A stretch of 64,000 nucleotides of DNA, taken from assembly GCA_007695035.1 (NCBI GenBank), contig REEO01000037.1, positions 1-64,000 on the forward strand. Direction: 5' to 3'. Made by a program: the position numbers and the translations under genes. Below, one piece after another: positions 8,736-18,316 of the stretch (positions are counted from its first letter, which is position 1; each line of letters starts with the position of its first letter). The DNA is from Saprospirales bacterium (lineage in GTDB: Bacteria; Bacteroidota; Bacteroidia; Chitinophagales; Saprospiraceae). The notes beneath the pieces were generated by a model. The model saw nothing but the letters and a program-made list of their open reading frames with translations. It did no database searches and was not told the DNA's origin.

Positions 8736-9057
8736 AAAGATACTAATGAAACGGATAATTGGCCGAATTTGCTTCCTTTTTTCTCGTTATCGTGAAAATG
8801 ATCCGGATCCTTATTTCTATTGAAAAGTTCTATTTTTCAATTCATTAGAGGAAAGTAGCCACAACTTTCTTTACAATATTTGTCCGGAAATCAATTCCAT
8901 ACGGAAGAATGCTTACCTAAACTTCAGGTAATATGGCACAATAGCATGACAGATTATAAAATTTTATATACTACCTTTGTCTCCGGTTACCGGTGATTGG
9001 ATACAAAATATTCAAACCGCTTCCGGGGTTATTGAACATTAATCAAATTTGAGACTG
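8736..9057. other. Divergent intergenic region between the sigma factor and parC
   Basis: 322 bp without a gene. It holds an inverted repeat TTGAAAA/TTTTCAA at 8820-8840 (7-nt spacer), a plus-strand -7 element at 8972-8979 and the palindrome CCGGTTACCGG at 8983-8993, at the predicted parC transcription start. No minus-strand housekeeping -7 element was found for the sigma factor. Confidence 0.6.
8972..8993 (+). promoter_or_regulatory. parC promoter -7 element with palindrome at the start site
   Basis: TACCTTTG (8972-8979) matches TAnnTTTG; transcription would start near 8985. The 11-bp palindrome CCGGT-T-ACCGG (8983-8993) covers that position and could be an operator. Confidence 0.55.
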
Positions 9058-11700
9058 ATGTCGGATAAAAATGCCGTGCATAAAGATATAGATCTTAATG
9101 AGGGTGGCTCGCTCAAGGGGATGTTTAAAAAGTATTTCATTGATTATGCGAGCTATGTGATTTTAGAGAGGGCGGTGCCCGAGGCCAGGGATGGACTCAA
9201 GCCGGTGCAGCGACGGATTTTGCACAGTATGTTTGAAAAGGACGATGGCAGGTACCACAAAGTTGCCAATCTCATCGGGCATTGTATGCAATACCATCCT
9301 CACGGAGACGCCGCTATAGGCGATGCGCTTGTGACACTCGGACAAAAAGAACTTTTGATCGATTGTCAGGGAAATTGGGGAGATATGCGGACCGGAGACA
9401 GTGCTGCTGCCGCGAGGTATATCGAAGCCCGGCTCACTCCCTTCGCCAAAGAAGTTCTTTTTAACAAGGACACCACTGAGTGGCAATTGACTTACGATGG
9501 CAGGAATCAGGAACCGGTTGCTCTTCCCGCAAAATTCCCAATACTTCTTGCAATGGGAACTGAAGGAATCGCAGTGGGTCTCTCAACTCGGGTCTTGCCA
9601 CATAATTTTAAGGAGTTGATAGCGGCCTGTATTGATGTTCTCAAAGGCAAAAAAGTTGCGATATTCCCGGATTTCCTGACAGGTGGTCTTATGGATGCAA
9701 GTGATTACAACCAGGGAAAACGAGGAGGCAGGATTAAGGTGCGAGCCAGAATCGAACAGGTGGATAAAAAGCACATTGCCATTAAGGAAATCCCATACGG
9801 CACCACTACTACTTCACTCATCGACAGCATTGTAAAAGCAGGGGACAAGGGATTGATCAAGATAAAACGCATCATCGACAACACAGCTAAGGATGTGGAA
9901 ATACTGATCGAACTCGCCCCCAATGTCTCTCCGGAGGTTACCATGGATGCGCTGTTTGCTTTTTCCAATTGCGAAGTTTCTGTCTCGCCCAATGCCTGTA
10001 TAATTGTCGATGGGGTTCCCCAATTCCTTGGAGTGGATGAGATCCTCAGAATGGATGCAGAGCGAACCAGACACCTGCTGGGTTGGGAACTGGAAATAAA
10101 ATTGGGAGAACTTGAAGCCAGGTGGTTCCACGCCAGCCTGGAAAAAATATTCATCTCACAAAGGATTTACCGGGACATCGAAGAGTGCGAAAGCTGGGAG
10201 GAGGTTATCGATGTGGTCAGAAAGGGCATGTACAAATACGTGAAATGTCCAGAGAACCAGAATCCCGCGGTAGAAAAAATGCTGATCCTGAACCGCAATA
10301 TTTCCGATGAGGATGTGCATAAATTAACGGAAATTAAGATCAGGCGTATTTCCAAATACAATGAATTTAAGGCGGACCAGTTTATCAGTGATCTTGAGGA
10401 CCAAATTGCCGAGACGGAACACCACATTGAAAATCTTACTGATTACACCATCGCCTACTTTAAAGACTTACTGAAAAAATACGGTAAGGAGCGAGAACGG
10501 AAAACCGAGATCACCAGTTTTGAGAATATTGAAGCTACTCAGGTGGTCGCCAACAATGCCAAATTATACGTCAACTACAAAGACGGATTTATCGGCTCCG
10601 GGCTTAAAAAAGACGAATACGTCTGCGATTGTTCCGATATTGATGACATTATAGTGTTTAAGCGAGATGGGAAGATGCGCGTGACGAGAATTGAGGATAA
10701 ATCCTTCGTAGGTAAGGATATTTTACTGGCCAATGTTTGGAAGAGAGGGGACGACCGCACTACCTATAACATGCTCTACCGGGATGGAAAAACCGGAAAT
10801 ACTTACGCCAAGCGTTTTCATGTAAAATCCATAACTCGCGATAAGGATTACCACATGACCACCGGCGAAAAGGGCTCTAAAGTTCTCTACCTCAGTGAAA
10901 ATCCCAACGGAGAAGCTGAAGTGCTGACCATTTATCTGAGTCCTGCATGTAGGGCACGCAACAAAGTCTTTGAATTTGATTTCGGAGAGCTGAGCATCAA
11001 AGGACGCGGCAGTAAGGGCAATACCGTTACCAAATACCCGGTGAGAAAAGTCTCACTTAAAGAAGTGGGCAAATCCACTCTCGGTGCAATCAAATACTGG
11101 ATGGACGAAGTGAGCGGCCGCATAAATACGGATGAAAGGGGTAAATTCCTCGGTGAATTTGACACCGGTGATCACATCATTGCTCTACACAAAGAAGGAA
11201 CATACCTGGTCACTGCTCCAGATGAAAATACCCGTTTTGATTTGGACCGTCTCATTGAAGTTAAAAAATTTGTGCCTGATCAGGTTGTCAGTGCTGTTTA
11301 TTTCGAAGGAGAGAAAAAGTGGACACTGGTCAAGCGTTTCAATATAGAAACCACTTCCCTGGACCAGGAATTTTCCTTTATTTCCGACCAGAGGTCCAGT
11401 AAGTTGTACTTCGCTAGTTTTGCCCCCAACCCTTTGGTATCGTTTTCACATGGTAAGGGCAAAAATAAAGAGGTCGAAGAGGTGGCACTTGCAGATTTCA
11501 TTGATGTGAAAGGATGGAAGGCACTCGGTAACAGGTTGCACGATGACAAAATCAGTTCGATCAAAATGATTAGCGAAGGGCCTGAACCAAAGGAGGAAAA
11601 GAAGGATGACGATGATTCAGATTCTCGAAGTCTCAAGCCGGGCGATTCCGTTGACCTGGATGTCAATGATGGAAAGCAGGCCAGCCTTTTCGACGATTGA
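9058..11700 (+). CDS. parC: DNA topoisomerase IV subunit A (ParC/GyrA family)
   Basis: 880 residues from the ATG at 9058; a TTG nine bases upstream is in frame but less likely. This is the DNA-cleaving subunit of a type IIA topoisomerase. The breakage-reunion domain shows DGLKPVQRRIL, YHPHGDAAIGDALV (quinolone-determining region) and AAARYIEARL with catalytic Tyr121. The C-terminal half forms the DNA-wrapping beta-pinwheel region, and the tail (~845-880) is acidic. Length and sequence style fit ParC of Bacteroidota better than GyrA; the ATPase partner ParE is not in the window. Confidence 0.93.
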   Translation: MSDKNAVHKDIDLNEGGSLKGMFKKYFIDYASYVILERAVPEARDGLKPVQRRILHSMFEKDDGRYHKVANLIGHCMQYHPHGDAAIGDALVTLGQKELLIDCQGNWGDMRTGDSAAAARYIEARLTPFAKEVLFNKDTTEWQLTYDGRNQEPVALPAKFPILLAMGTEGIAVGLSTRVLPHNFKELIAACIDVLKGKKVAIFPDFLTGGLMDASDYNQGKRGGRIKVRARIEQVDKKHIAIKEIPYGTTTTSLIDSIVKAGDKGLIKIKRIIDNTAKDVEILIELAPNVSPEVTMDALFAFSNCEVSVSPNACIIVDGVPQFLGVDEILRMDAERTRHLLGWELEIKLGELEARWFHASLEKIFISQRIYRDIEECESWEEVIDVVRKGMYKYVKCPENQNPAVEKMLILNRNISDEDVHKLTEIKIRRISKYNEFKADQFISDLEDQIAETEHHIENLTDYTIAYFKDLLKKYGKERERKTEITSFENIEATQVVANNAKLYVNYKDGFIGSGLKKDEYVCDCSDIDDIIVFKRDGKMRVTRIEDKSFVGKDILLANVWKRGDDRTTYNMLYRDGKTGNTYAKRFHVKSITRDKDYHMTTGEKGSKVLYLSENPNGEAEVLTIYLSPACRARNKVFEFDFGELSIKGRGSKGNTVTKYPVRKVSLKEVGKSTLGAIKYWMDEVSGRINTDERGKFLGEFDTGDHIIALHKEGTYLVTAPDENTRFDLDRLIEVKKFVPDQVVSAVYFEGEKKWTLVKRFNIETTSLDQEFSFISDQRSSKLYFASFAPNPLVSFSHGKGKNKEVEEVALADFIDVKGWKALGNRLHDDKISSIKMISEGPEPKEEKKDDDDSDSRSLKPGDSVDLDVNDGKQASLFDD

Positions 11701-11765
11701 TTGATACTGAGAAAAGTGTCCGGATATCATCATATTTGGCCAAAATCGTAGTCAGGGCCATTTTA

Positions 11766-12746
11766 CTACATTTCCCTGTTTACTAACTGCTCACCAAATC
11801 CCTTCAAAAGCCTTGTCTTGTCTTCGGGCAGATTTAGGTCAGAGACCTTCTCAGACACATCGTCAAGTAGCTTAGAGGAGAATTCAAGTATCAATTCATC
11901 GACATTGTACAGTTTGTACAACTCGAGCACGCGATCTACATCTTTTTCACTCACCGGCTTGGTCCTTATTACCTTTTTCAGGAATCCCCGGTCTTCCTCC
12001 TCAGCTGCCTCAATAGCCATTATCCACAGCCATGTTTTTTTACCTTGCCTGATATCACCACCCTTTCTTTTTCCGGTGAGTTTCTCATCTCCAAATGCAT
12101 CCAGCCAATCGTCCATAATTTGGAATGCAACGCCCACCGCGTAGCCGTATTCAAATAGACTGGCTGCTTTTTCCTCCTCTACTCCGGCAATTAGCGCGCC
12201 TGAGTTTAATGCCAATCCAAGTAGAACGGCTGTCTTTAGTCCCACCATTTCCATGTAATCATCACTGGTGATTTCCTCCATACTTTCAAATGCCATGTCG
12301 TAAATCTGCCCTTCGCAAACGCCTCCACCCATTTCAGTGTAGTAATCCATAATGAGGTCCAAATTGACTTCCTCGTCCAACGCCAATAGAATTCTAAAGG
12401 CGTGAATCATCATCACATCGCCTACCAAAATAGCCGTATTGGTTCCGTACTTTTGGTGGATCGATGGCTGCCCTCTCCGCATGTTGGCATCGTCCATGAT
12501 ATCATCGTGAACCAGGGTGAAATTGTGAAAAATCTCAACGGAAAGAGCCATGGGAAGGGCTTGCTCGTAATCTTTCTTGAATAAGTAATATCCCAGCAAG
12601 ACGGCCATGGGTCGCAGCCGCTTGGCCGGCGCTTCCATAGCATACCTAACTGCTCCGTATAGCTGCTCAGGTTTTTCCGGTAGTTCGTCCAAATAGTCTC
12701 TTAGGTATTCGTCGAAATCTCGTCTGAATTGATTCAGAATTTCCAT
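11766..12746 (-). CDS. Polyprenyl diphosphate synthase, short-chain type
   Basis: 326 residues of the trans-isoprenyl diphosphate synthase family, which condenses isopentenyl diphosphate with allylic diphosphates. The first Asp-rich motif is LVHDDIMDD (Asp81, Asp82, Asp85) followed by MRRGQP; the second is QIMDDWLD. AKRLRPM carries the conserved Lys/Arg. Phe76, five residues before the first motif, is a bulky chain-length determinant, which in this family favours short products (C15/C20). A second synthase at 46057-47022 has Ala at the equivalent site. The exact product cannot be fixed from sequence alone. It diverges from the GNAT-like gene. Confidence 0.92.
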   Translation of the reverse strand: MEILNQFRRDFDEYLRDYLDELPEKPEQLYGAVRYAMEAPAKRLRPMAVLLGYYLFKKDYEQALPMALSVEIFHNFTLVHDDIMDDANMRRGQPSIHQKYGTNTAILVGDVMMIHAFRILLALDEEVNLDLIMDYYTEMGGGVCEGQIYDMAFESMEEITSDDYMEMVGLKTAVLLGLALNSGALIAGVEEEKAASLFEYGYAVGVAFQIMDDWLDAFGDEKLTGKRKGGDIRQGKKTWLWIMAIEAAEEEDRGFLKKVIRTKPVSEKDVDRVLELYKLYNVDELILEFSSKLLDDVSEKVSDLNLPEDKTRLLKGFGEQLVNREM

Positions 12747-12968
12747 GGGCTTATGTTTTTTAAGCTATTCCGGCTTTTTGTTACAAAGTCAAATTCTTCC
12801 CGGTGTTTTCTCCCCTTGCAAGCACAAATTAATTCCGGACTGAATAAAGGCGCCAAATTAACAATAGCTGCAATATTGAACCCTACAGATTCTTCAAGAA
12901 TGAGAAAATATTCTTACTTTTAAGGTTTATTTGTGGTTGATTACATTCAAAATATTTTTTCTAGAAAT

Positions 12969-14048
12969 ATGTCAGAAACTGATAAGCAACTGAGTGACAA
13001 AGAGGTACTCTTTGAGGCCGGCAATAAAAAACTGGTGCTTTCCAAAGAAATAAGCGATGAGGTGGTAAAGCTTTTTGACGATGTCTTATGGGGAACCGGT
13101 GAGAATCAATATCAGCACAAAGACTCTAGGCAGCGCCTTGAATTACTGGACAATCCGAATTTTGTAGAGCTTCTTTATGACGACAAAAGAGCAGCTATGT
13201 GCCTGTTTATCAATAGAAAGGTGAAAACAGGCGATCTCGAACACAACTACTTTGCTGTAAGATACCTGTTTGCGGTGCCCGAGTACAGGGAGAAAAAATT
13301 GACTGCCAGGTATTCGATTGAAACTATGAGGATCATGCAGGAGCGTGAAAAAATGCCCACCCTCTTTGTCGGAGTGGTAGAGCACAGAAACAGGCAATCC
13401 TATCGCCTGGTCAACAGCCTCGGTTACGAGCCTTTTTGTCGAATAAAAACCGTGGGTATGAGTCGGTTTTTTCCCCGTAGAAATAAAAGCGTTCAGCGAG
13501 CAGAAAGTCCTGACCTCAAGAAAATGGTACGCCAGGAATTGGAGGCCTTTTATCGCGATTACAGCTTTGTGCACTTTGACTCCATCTTTAAAGAACCCTA
13601 TTACGTCTTTATGAAAAATGGAGAGCCAGTTGCTGGTGTCCAGGTCCAAAAAGCCCGTTGGGTAATAAAAAATGTGGGGGGTAAGGGGCTTAAATTACTA
13701 CTGAGAATAGTCCCCTACATCCCCGTTTTCAAAAAGATTTTCAATCCGAAGAATTTTGTATTTCTCGGCTTGGACGGAATTTATTACAGGCCCGGCTGCG
13801 AGCGGGAGTTTCTCAAATTGGTCAGCCACTTGATGAAGGAACACGATACTAATTCTGCCATGTATTGGGCAGATCAAAATGCCCCGGTGTACAAACAATT
13901 GCACGCAACCGGGGAATTGGGTATTCTAAATCGCTTTACGGACGAAGGTGACAGCTTTATGATGGTTAAGGCAAATGGCATTCCTGAAGAGGAAGTGAAG
14001 GAGTTGGAGTCTCGCCCTGCCTACCATTCAGCCTTTGATTTTTTGTAA
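12969..14048 (+). CDS. GNAT-fold acetyltransferase-like protein
   Basis: 359 residues from ATG 12969 (an in-frame GTG at 12933 would add 12 residues). The N-terminal half resembles a GNAT domain: AVRYLFAVPEYREKKLTARYSIETM is placed like the acetyl-CoA-binding motif, although the classical R-x-x-G-x-G/A loop is only partly recognisable, and RLVNSLGYEP matches the usual 'N...lGf' motif near the end of the domain. The C-terminal half (FLGLDGIYYRPG, LVSHLMKEHDTNSAMYWAD) may be a second, degenerate GNAT-like fold. Substrate unknown. Confidence 0.65.
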   Translation: MSETDKQLSDKEVLFEAGNKKLVLSKEISDEVVKLFDDVLWGTGENQYQHKDSRQRLELLDNPNFVELLYDDKRAAMCLFINRKVKTGDLEHNYFAVRYLFAVPEYREKKLTARYSIETMRIMQEREKMPTLFVGVVEHRNRQSYRLVNSLGYEPFCRIKTVGMSRFFPRRNKSVQRAESPDLKKMVRQELEAFYRDYSFVHFDSIFKEPYYVFMKNGEPVAGVQVQKARWVIKNVGGKGLKLLLRIVPYIPVFKKIFNPKNFVFLGLDGIYYRPGCEREFLKLVSHLMKEHDTNSAMYWADQNAPVYKQLHATGELGILNRFTDEGDSFMMVKANGIPEEEVKELESRPAYHSAFDFL

Positions 14049-14086
14049 AAAACAGTGAAAGCTAACTCTTTTGGTCCTTTTGGACT

Positions 14087-14094
14087 TATCTTTG
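14087..14094 (+). promoter_or_regulatory. -7 element for the secreted esterase gene
   Basis: TATCTTTG matches TAnnTTTG, about 118 nt upstream of the ATG at 14212. The area carries repeated TTTTGG/TTTGG words; no clear -33 element. Confidence 0.5.
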
Positions 14095-14211
14095 GTCAGT
14101 TTGCTGCTCCTTTTTCCTTGAGAAAATGGGATTTGATCCGGCCTTTGTCCGATTACATATATATTTTTTTTAAGTCGATATCTATTATCAAATAAGACAG
14201 AATAGAGAGAT

Positions 14212-15639
14212 ATGATTAGAAGTTCTTTACTTACTGTAGTAATTTTTAGTGGTTTTTTTAGCCTGTTGCAAGGACAGGAATTGCTCACCGTTGAATATCT
14301 TCAATCCCGTTCTCAAGCAGAGTTGGAAGCTCAACTGGATATTGATGCCCGCAATGGAGTCGATTTCTATCGTGTTACCTACCTGACTTTGGGCTCTGAT
14401 GGCCAGCCGGATACCGCTTCCGGATTATTTGTAATCCCCGATTCGGATTTGGAGGCTTACCCCGCAGTAATATATCACCGTGGCACGAGCTCCGCCCCGA
14501 ATCTCGTACCATCCAATCTAAATCTGGATTTTGACGCCTATACAGGCATAGGTGCATCAGGTTACATGACCATCGCTCCCGACTTTTTGGGCATGGGTAC
14601 CAGCCGTGGTTTTCACCCTTATGTGCACCGGGAAACCCAGGCCTCGGCTTCCATCGACTTGCTTCGTGCATTCCGGCAGTGGATTGAAACCCAGCAGTTG
14701 GAGTGGAATGGGCAGTTGTTTTTGACCGGTTATTCTCAGGGAGGACATTCTTCGATGGCGACCCATTGGAAACTCGAAGCCAATTTGCGAGCAGAATTCG
14801 AAGTCACTGCAGCCACCCATCTTTCAGGTCCCTACAGTATTTCGCAAGTCATGTTGGACAATATGTTTGCCGAAGAGGATTACCTTTTTGTCGGATACAT
14901 CCCCTATGTTTTACTTGGCTATCAGGAAGTTTATGGAGATTTATATGACGATTTATCGGAGATATTGAGACCTCAATTTGTCGGTGATGCCATGGCTTTT
15001 TACAATGGCGAAATTGATCTGGTTGCACTGAACATAAGGATGGTCATTTCTATGGGTACTTCCTTTTTCAATCTTCACCCGGTAAATCTCTTTCAACCTG
15101 CCTTTGTGGACAGCATGCAGAACAATCCCGATTACCACATAAACCAAATTCTCAGAGAAAATGACACCTATGATTGGGCTCCGGAAGCACCCTTGCGCAT
15201 AATGTATTGCATGGCCGATGATCAGGTGCCTTTTGAAAACAGCATTCTGGCAGATTCTATAATGAGGGCCAATGGAGCTACTGACATAGAGACAATTGAT
15301 CTGAATCCCAACTTTGACCACGGCCAGTGCGCAAGACCCGCTCTTTTGGAAACAATCGCCTTTTTCGATTCTTTTACCCAAACATCTACGGAGGAAGAGA
15401 TTGCGTTTGACTCCGGCCTATCGGTTTTTCCAAACCCGGCCACAGACCACTTATCTATTTCCGGCCTGGGAGATAGGGTTTTCGAAAGAGTCAATATTTA
15501 CAACATGTCGGGACAGGTCGTTCTGTCAGCCACGAATCATCAATCTATTGATATTTCCAACCTAATAACTGGGATTTATGCTTTGCGTATCACGATAGAC
15601 GGGGCTACTTATTCAAAAACCCTTTCGGTGAATCGATAA
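14212..15639 (+). CDS. Secreted alpha/beta hydrolase (lipase/esterase-like) with T9SS sorting domain
   Basis: 475 residues. Signal peptide 1-20 (MIRSSLL...SLLQG). The hydrolase domain (about 25-385) has the nucleophile elbow LTGYSQGGHSS with Ser175, and likely Asp (MADDQVPFEN) and His (NFDHGQC) partners; the fold resembles the secretory lipase and cell-wall esterase group. The final ~75 residues form a type A T9SS sorting domain: SVFPNPATDHLSIS, VNIYNMSGQVV, ITGIYALRI. The product is therefore probably cell-surface attached or released, where it would cleave ester substrates; the substrate is not evident. It converges with the CDF gene 37 nt downstream. Confidence 0.87.
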   Translation: MIRSSLLTVVIFSGFFSLLQGQELLTVEYLQSRSQAELEAQLDIDARNGVDFYRVTYLTLGSDGQPDTASGLFVIPDSDLEAYPAVIYHRGTSSAPNLVPSNLNLDFDAYTGIGASGYMTIAPDFLGMGTSRGFHPYVHRETQASASIDLLRAFRQWIETQQLEWNGQLFLTGYSQGGHSSMATHWKLEANLRAEFEVTAATHLSGPYSISQVMLDNMFAEEDYLFVGYIPYVLLGYQEVYGDLYDDLSEILRPQFVGDAMAFYNGEIDLVALNIRMVISMGTSFFNLHPVNLFQPAFVDSMQNNPDYHINQILRENDTYDWAPEAPLRIMYCMADDQVPFENSILADSIMRANGATDIETIDLNPNFDHGQCARPALLETIAFFDSFTQTSTEEEIAFDSGLSVFPNPATDHLSISGLGDRVFERVNIYNMSGQVVLSATNHQSIDISNLITGIYALRITIDGATYSKTLSVNR

Positions 15640-15676
15640 TAAACCTGTACTGAATAGAGGAGACCTGAATACCCCA

Positions 15677-16696
15677 TTAGCCACCTTCGGAGCCTTCGTT
15701 TTGCAGGTATATTTTTTTATTGGGGGTGACATTGTCAACGGTCCATTGCACCACTACTTTATGTGGATGCTTTCGATGGGGGCAATTTTGGACGGCGCAC
15801 ATCTTGCACAACTCTGGAGGTTCACAGGGGTCGGTGTGTACGAAGAGCTCCACGCTGTCACCACAGTGGCGGTCCACCTCTCTTTCAAATTCTTCTATGA
15901 GGTCGTGGGCTTCCACCTGATTGAAGTACCAGGGTATGGTCACATGGCAGTCAATGTGGAGTTTGGAACCGTATTTTATCACCCTGAAGTTGTGGAGGTC
16001 TATCCACTCGGGTTTTCTGGTTTTATTGACCTTTTCGACAATTTCTGTAACCAATTTGAGGTCTGCCTCATCCATAATTCCGGCAATTGCCGTGCGGAGT
16101 AATTTGTAGCCAGATCGAAGTATTAATATTCCAATGGCTATCGCAATTAGCTGATCCAGCCAGACCTGACCTGTCAAAAGTATAAGTGTCAATCCAATAA
16201 TTAACCCTACGGAGGTCATCCCATCTGAGATCAAGTGCCTGGCCTCAGACTCTAAAACCAAGTTGTTGAAGATTTTGCTACGCTTTAATAACACCAACCC
16301 CATCAATAGATTTATTCCACCGGAAAATACGGTCAGGGCAATTCCAGCTTCCAATTGAACCACTTCAATGGGGACAACCAGATTGTAGCCCGATTTTACG
16401 ATAATAAATGCGCCCGTTAAACTAATTAAAGCCCCCTCAATGCCCGCGAGCAGAAACTCTATTTTTCCATGGCCATAGGGGTGATTCTTGTCTTTGGGAG
16501 TGTTGGAAATGTAAAGACTGTACAGAGCAAAAAAACCGGTGCCGATATTGAGTATGCTCTCAAGGGCATCAGAGAGAACTGCATTGGAGTTAGTGATCCA
16601 CCAGGTGAAAAACTTCACAAACATCAACAGAATACCCACTCCCAAAATGACCTTGAGATATTTCCTGTGCATCTGGTAGTCGGCAGCGGAACTCAT
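15677..16696 (-). CDS. Cation diffusion facilitator (CDF) metal transporter
   Basis: 339 residues with about six membrane segments in the first 210 residues and a cytoplasmic C-terminal domain. Family marks: SNAVLSDALESILN in TM2, the TM2-3 loop NHPYGHGKIEF, and HLISDGMTSVG (HxxxD) in TM5. CDF proteins export divalent metals such as Zn, Fe, Mn or Co in exchange for protons. In TM2 the usual D-x3-D is D-x3-S, so metal selectivity may differ. The C-terminal domain has an extra cluster, Cys ~291, 297, 300 and 305 followed by HRKHPH, suitable for metal sensing or chaperone-like binding. Confidence 0.92.
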   Translation of the reverse strand: MSSAADYQMHRKYLKVILGVGILLMFVKFFTWWITNSNAVLSDALESILNIGTGFFALYSLYISNTPKDKNHPYGHGKIEFLLAGIEGALISLTGAFIIVKSGYNLVVPIEVVQLEAGIALTVFSGGINLLMGLVLLKRSKIFNNLVLESEARHLISDGMTSVGLIIGLTLILLTGQVWLDQLIAIAIGILILRSGYKLLRTAIAGIMDEADLKLVTEIVEKVNKTRKPEWIDLHNFRVIKYGSKLHIDCHVTIPWYFNQVEAHDLIEEFEREVDRHCGDSVELFVHTDPCEPPELCKMCAVQNCPHRKHPHKVVVQWTVDNVTPNKKIYLQNEGSEGG

Positions 16697-16844
16697 CCTG
16701 AATTTTTCATAAAGGTAATACCTATTGTCATTTAGGAAAAAACAGGGTCAAAAAGTACACTCTTTTTTTGAATGGGTGTCGGCTGAAACTGAAAGAATTA
16801 TCCACCCGAATGCTCAAAAATTTATATCTTGCTAGCAAAAAAAT

Positions 16845-17720
16845 ATGGGACTGAGAGAAATGTTTTTAGACTACTATGGCGATTTGGTTGCGGCCCTGCC
16901 CGCATTTACCTGGGCATTGGTAATTTTCTCCATCTTTGTCTTCCTGGGGTGGATGATTGCTCGTGTTGCAGAAAGGAGATTGAGTAAAAGGAAGCAGGAG
17001 GCGATTATCAGGGTGTTTTTTGTGAATTTTATTAAGTGGGCTTTTTACCTCATGGGTTTTATAGCGGCTATGGATATTCTGGGTATGGGCGGCCTGCTGG
17101 GCGGTATTGTTGCTGGAGCTAGTATTTCTGCTATCATCGTTGGTTTTGCCTTCAAGGATATTGCGGAAAATTTTGTCTCCGGGGTGATTCTGGCTTTTAG
17201 CAGCCCATTTCGAACCGGCGATATTATTGAACTCAATAATTTCCGGGGCAGGGTAACGAGGATCCATTTGAGAATGACCCATATCCGGACCAGTGATGGA
17301 CGGGATGTAATGCTGCCCAATGCGAATATCTTGAAAAACCCACTCACCAATTTTACACGGGATGGTTTCATGCGGTATCAGTTTACCTTTGGAGTGGATA
17401 CTCCGACCGATGTCGGTCAAGTCAGGTCATTGATCATGGATTATTTTACAAACCAGGCTGGTGTGCTTAAAAATCCGGCTCCCTCGGTCATTGTTTATGA
17501 GCTGGGAGATTACAGTGTTGGAGTGCGGGTCGCTTTCTGGGTCGATCTTTTCAGGGAGAAAAAGAAGGATAGAATTGAGTTGGCTGAACCGATTTTGAGC
17601 AGGGTGATAAACGGAGTCAAGGAACTCTTGGTGGAAAATGCTATCAACATGCCCGGGAAAATAGTCGAACTCAAAAACTACGATAACCTGGACCCGATTG
17701 CTGTAAAATCTGTCCAGTGA
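16845..17720 (+). CDS. Small mechanosensitive ion channel, MscS family
   Basis: 291 residues, the size of a minimal MscS. Three N-terminal membrane helices end in the Gly/Ala-rich pore helix (LGGIVAGASISAIIVGFAFKDIAENFVSG), followed by the beta domain (FRTGDIIELNNFRGRVTRIHLR) and the alpha/beta C-terminal domain. Such channels open on hypo-osmotic shock to release solutes. The C-terminal region ends without extra domains. Divergent from the CDF gene, with no convincing TAnnTTTG element in the 148-bp gap (TATCTTGC at 16827-16834 is one base short). Confidence 0.94.
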   Translation: MGLREMFLDYYGDLVAALPAFTWALVIFSIFVFLGWMIARVAERRLSKRKQEAIIRVFFVNFIKWAFYLMGFIAAMDILGMGGLLGGIVAGASISAIIVGFAFKDIAENFVSGVILAFSSPFRTGDIIELNNFRGRVTRIHLRMTHIRTSDGRDVMLPNANILKNPLTNFTRDGFMRYQFTFGVDTPTDVGQVRSLIMDYFTNQAGVLKNPAPSVIVYELGDYSVGVRVAFWVDLFREKKKDRIELAEPILSRVINGVKELLVENAINMPGKIVELKNYDNLDPIAVKSVQ

Positions 17721-17728
17721 GAAGCTTT

Positions 17729-18316
17729 TTAAACCCGGTTGAGATCCTCAGGCCGATTTAGGTTGACCAATTTGTCAGGCTGAACCGGTTTGATCAGATT
17801 TACATCCCCTTTTTGAAGAATTTTTCGAAGGGACCAATTCCCGGCATCCAATTCCTGCTTGAACAACTCCCTGAACGAAGTTTCGTAAATTGCCGGTAGC
17901 GGATGAATTATTTCCTGCTCGGGATGGCTGGTCAAATAAGCTGTTGCCATTTTTTGCGGATCTCGGCGATTGAGTAGGTTTTTAAACAGCTGGTGATTGA
18001 GTAGAGGCATATCACAGGGCACAGCGAGCCAGGCATCCTCTGGATATTTCTCCATAGCAGAAAACAAACCCATCGCAGGGCCTTTGTAGTTTCCATTATC
18101 CATGATGCTGGGATGAGGTACTTCCTGAAGGTGCTTTTGGTCTTCTCTGCAGGATATGTAGGTTTTTAAACCCGTTTTATTCAATTCATCAGCCAGTTTG
18201 AGAAAGAGGAGATCACCTTTGTACTTGATGGTGCTTTTATCAAAACCCATTCGCTTACTGTATCCTCCGCACAAAACCAAACCTTTGACTCCCTTGAGTT
18301 GATCCGTGGCAATCAT
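17729..18316 (-). CDS. mobA: MobA-like molybdenum cofactor guanylyltransferase
   Basis: 195 residues of the MobA-type nucleotidyltransferase family. The N-terminal signature LVLCGGYSKRMGFDKSTI is the GTP-binding loop with its catalytic Lys, and WLAVPCDMPLLNHQL contains the metal-binding D-M-P. MobA attaches GMP to molybdopterin in the cytoplasm. The start overlaps the stop of the sugar dehydrogenase gene by 4 bases, so the two are translationally coupled. No other molybdenum genes are in the window; a related nucleotidyltransferase role remains possible. Confidence 0.82.
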   Translation of the reverse strand: MIATDQLKGVKGLVLCGGYSKRMGFDKSTIKYKGDLLFLKLADELNKTGLKTYISCREDQKHLQEVPHPSIMDNGNYKGPAMGLFSAMEKYPEDAWLAVPCDMPLLNHQLFKNLLNRRDPQKMATAYLTSHPEQEIIHPLPAIYETSFRELFKQELDAGNWSLRKILQKGDVNLIKPVQPDKLVNLNRPEDLNRV

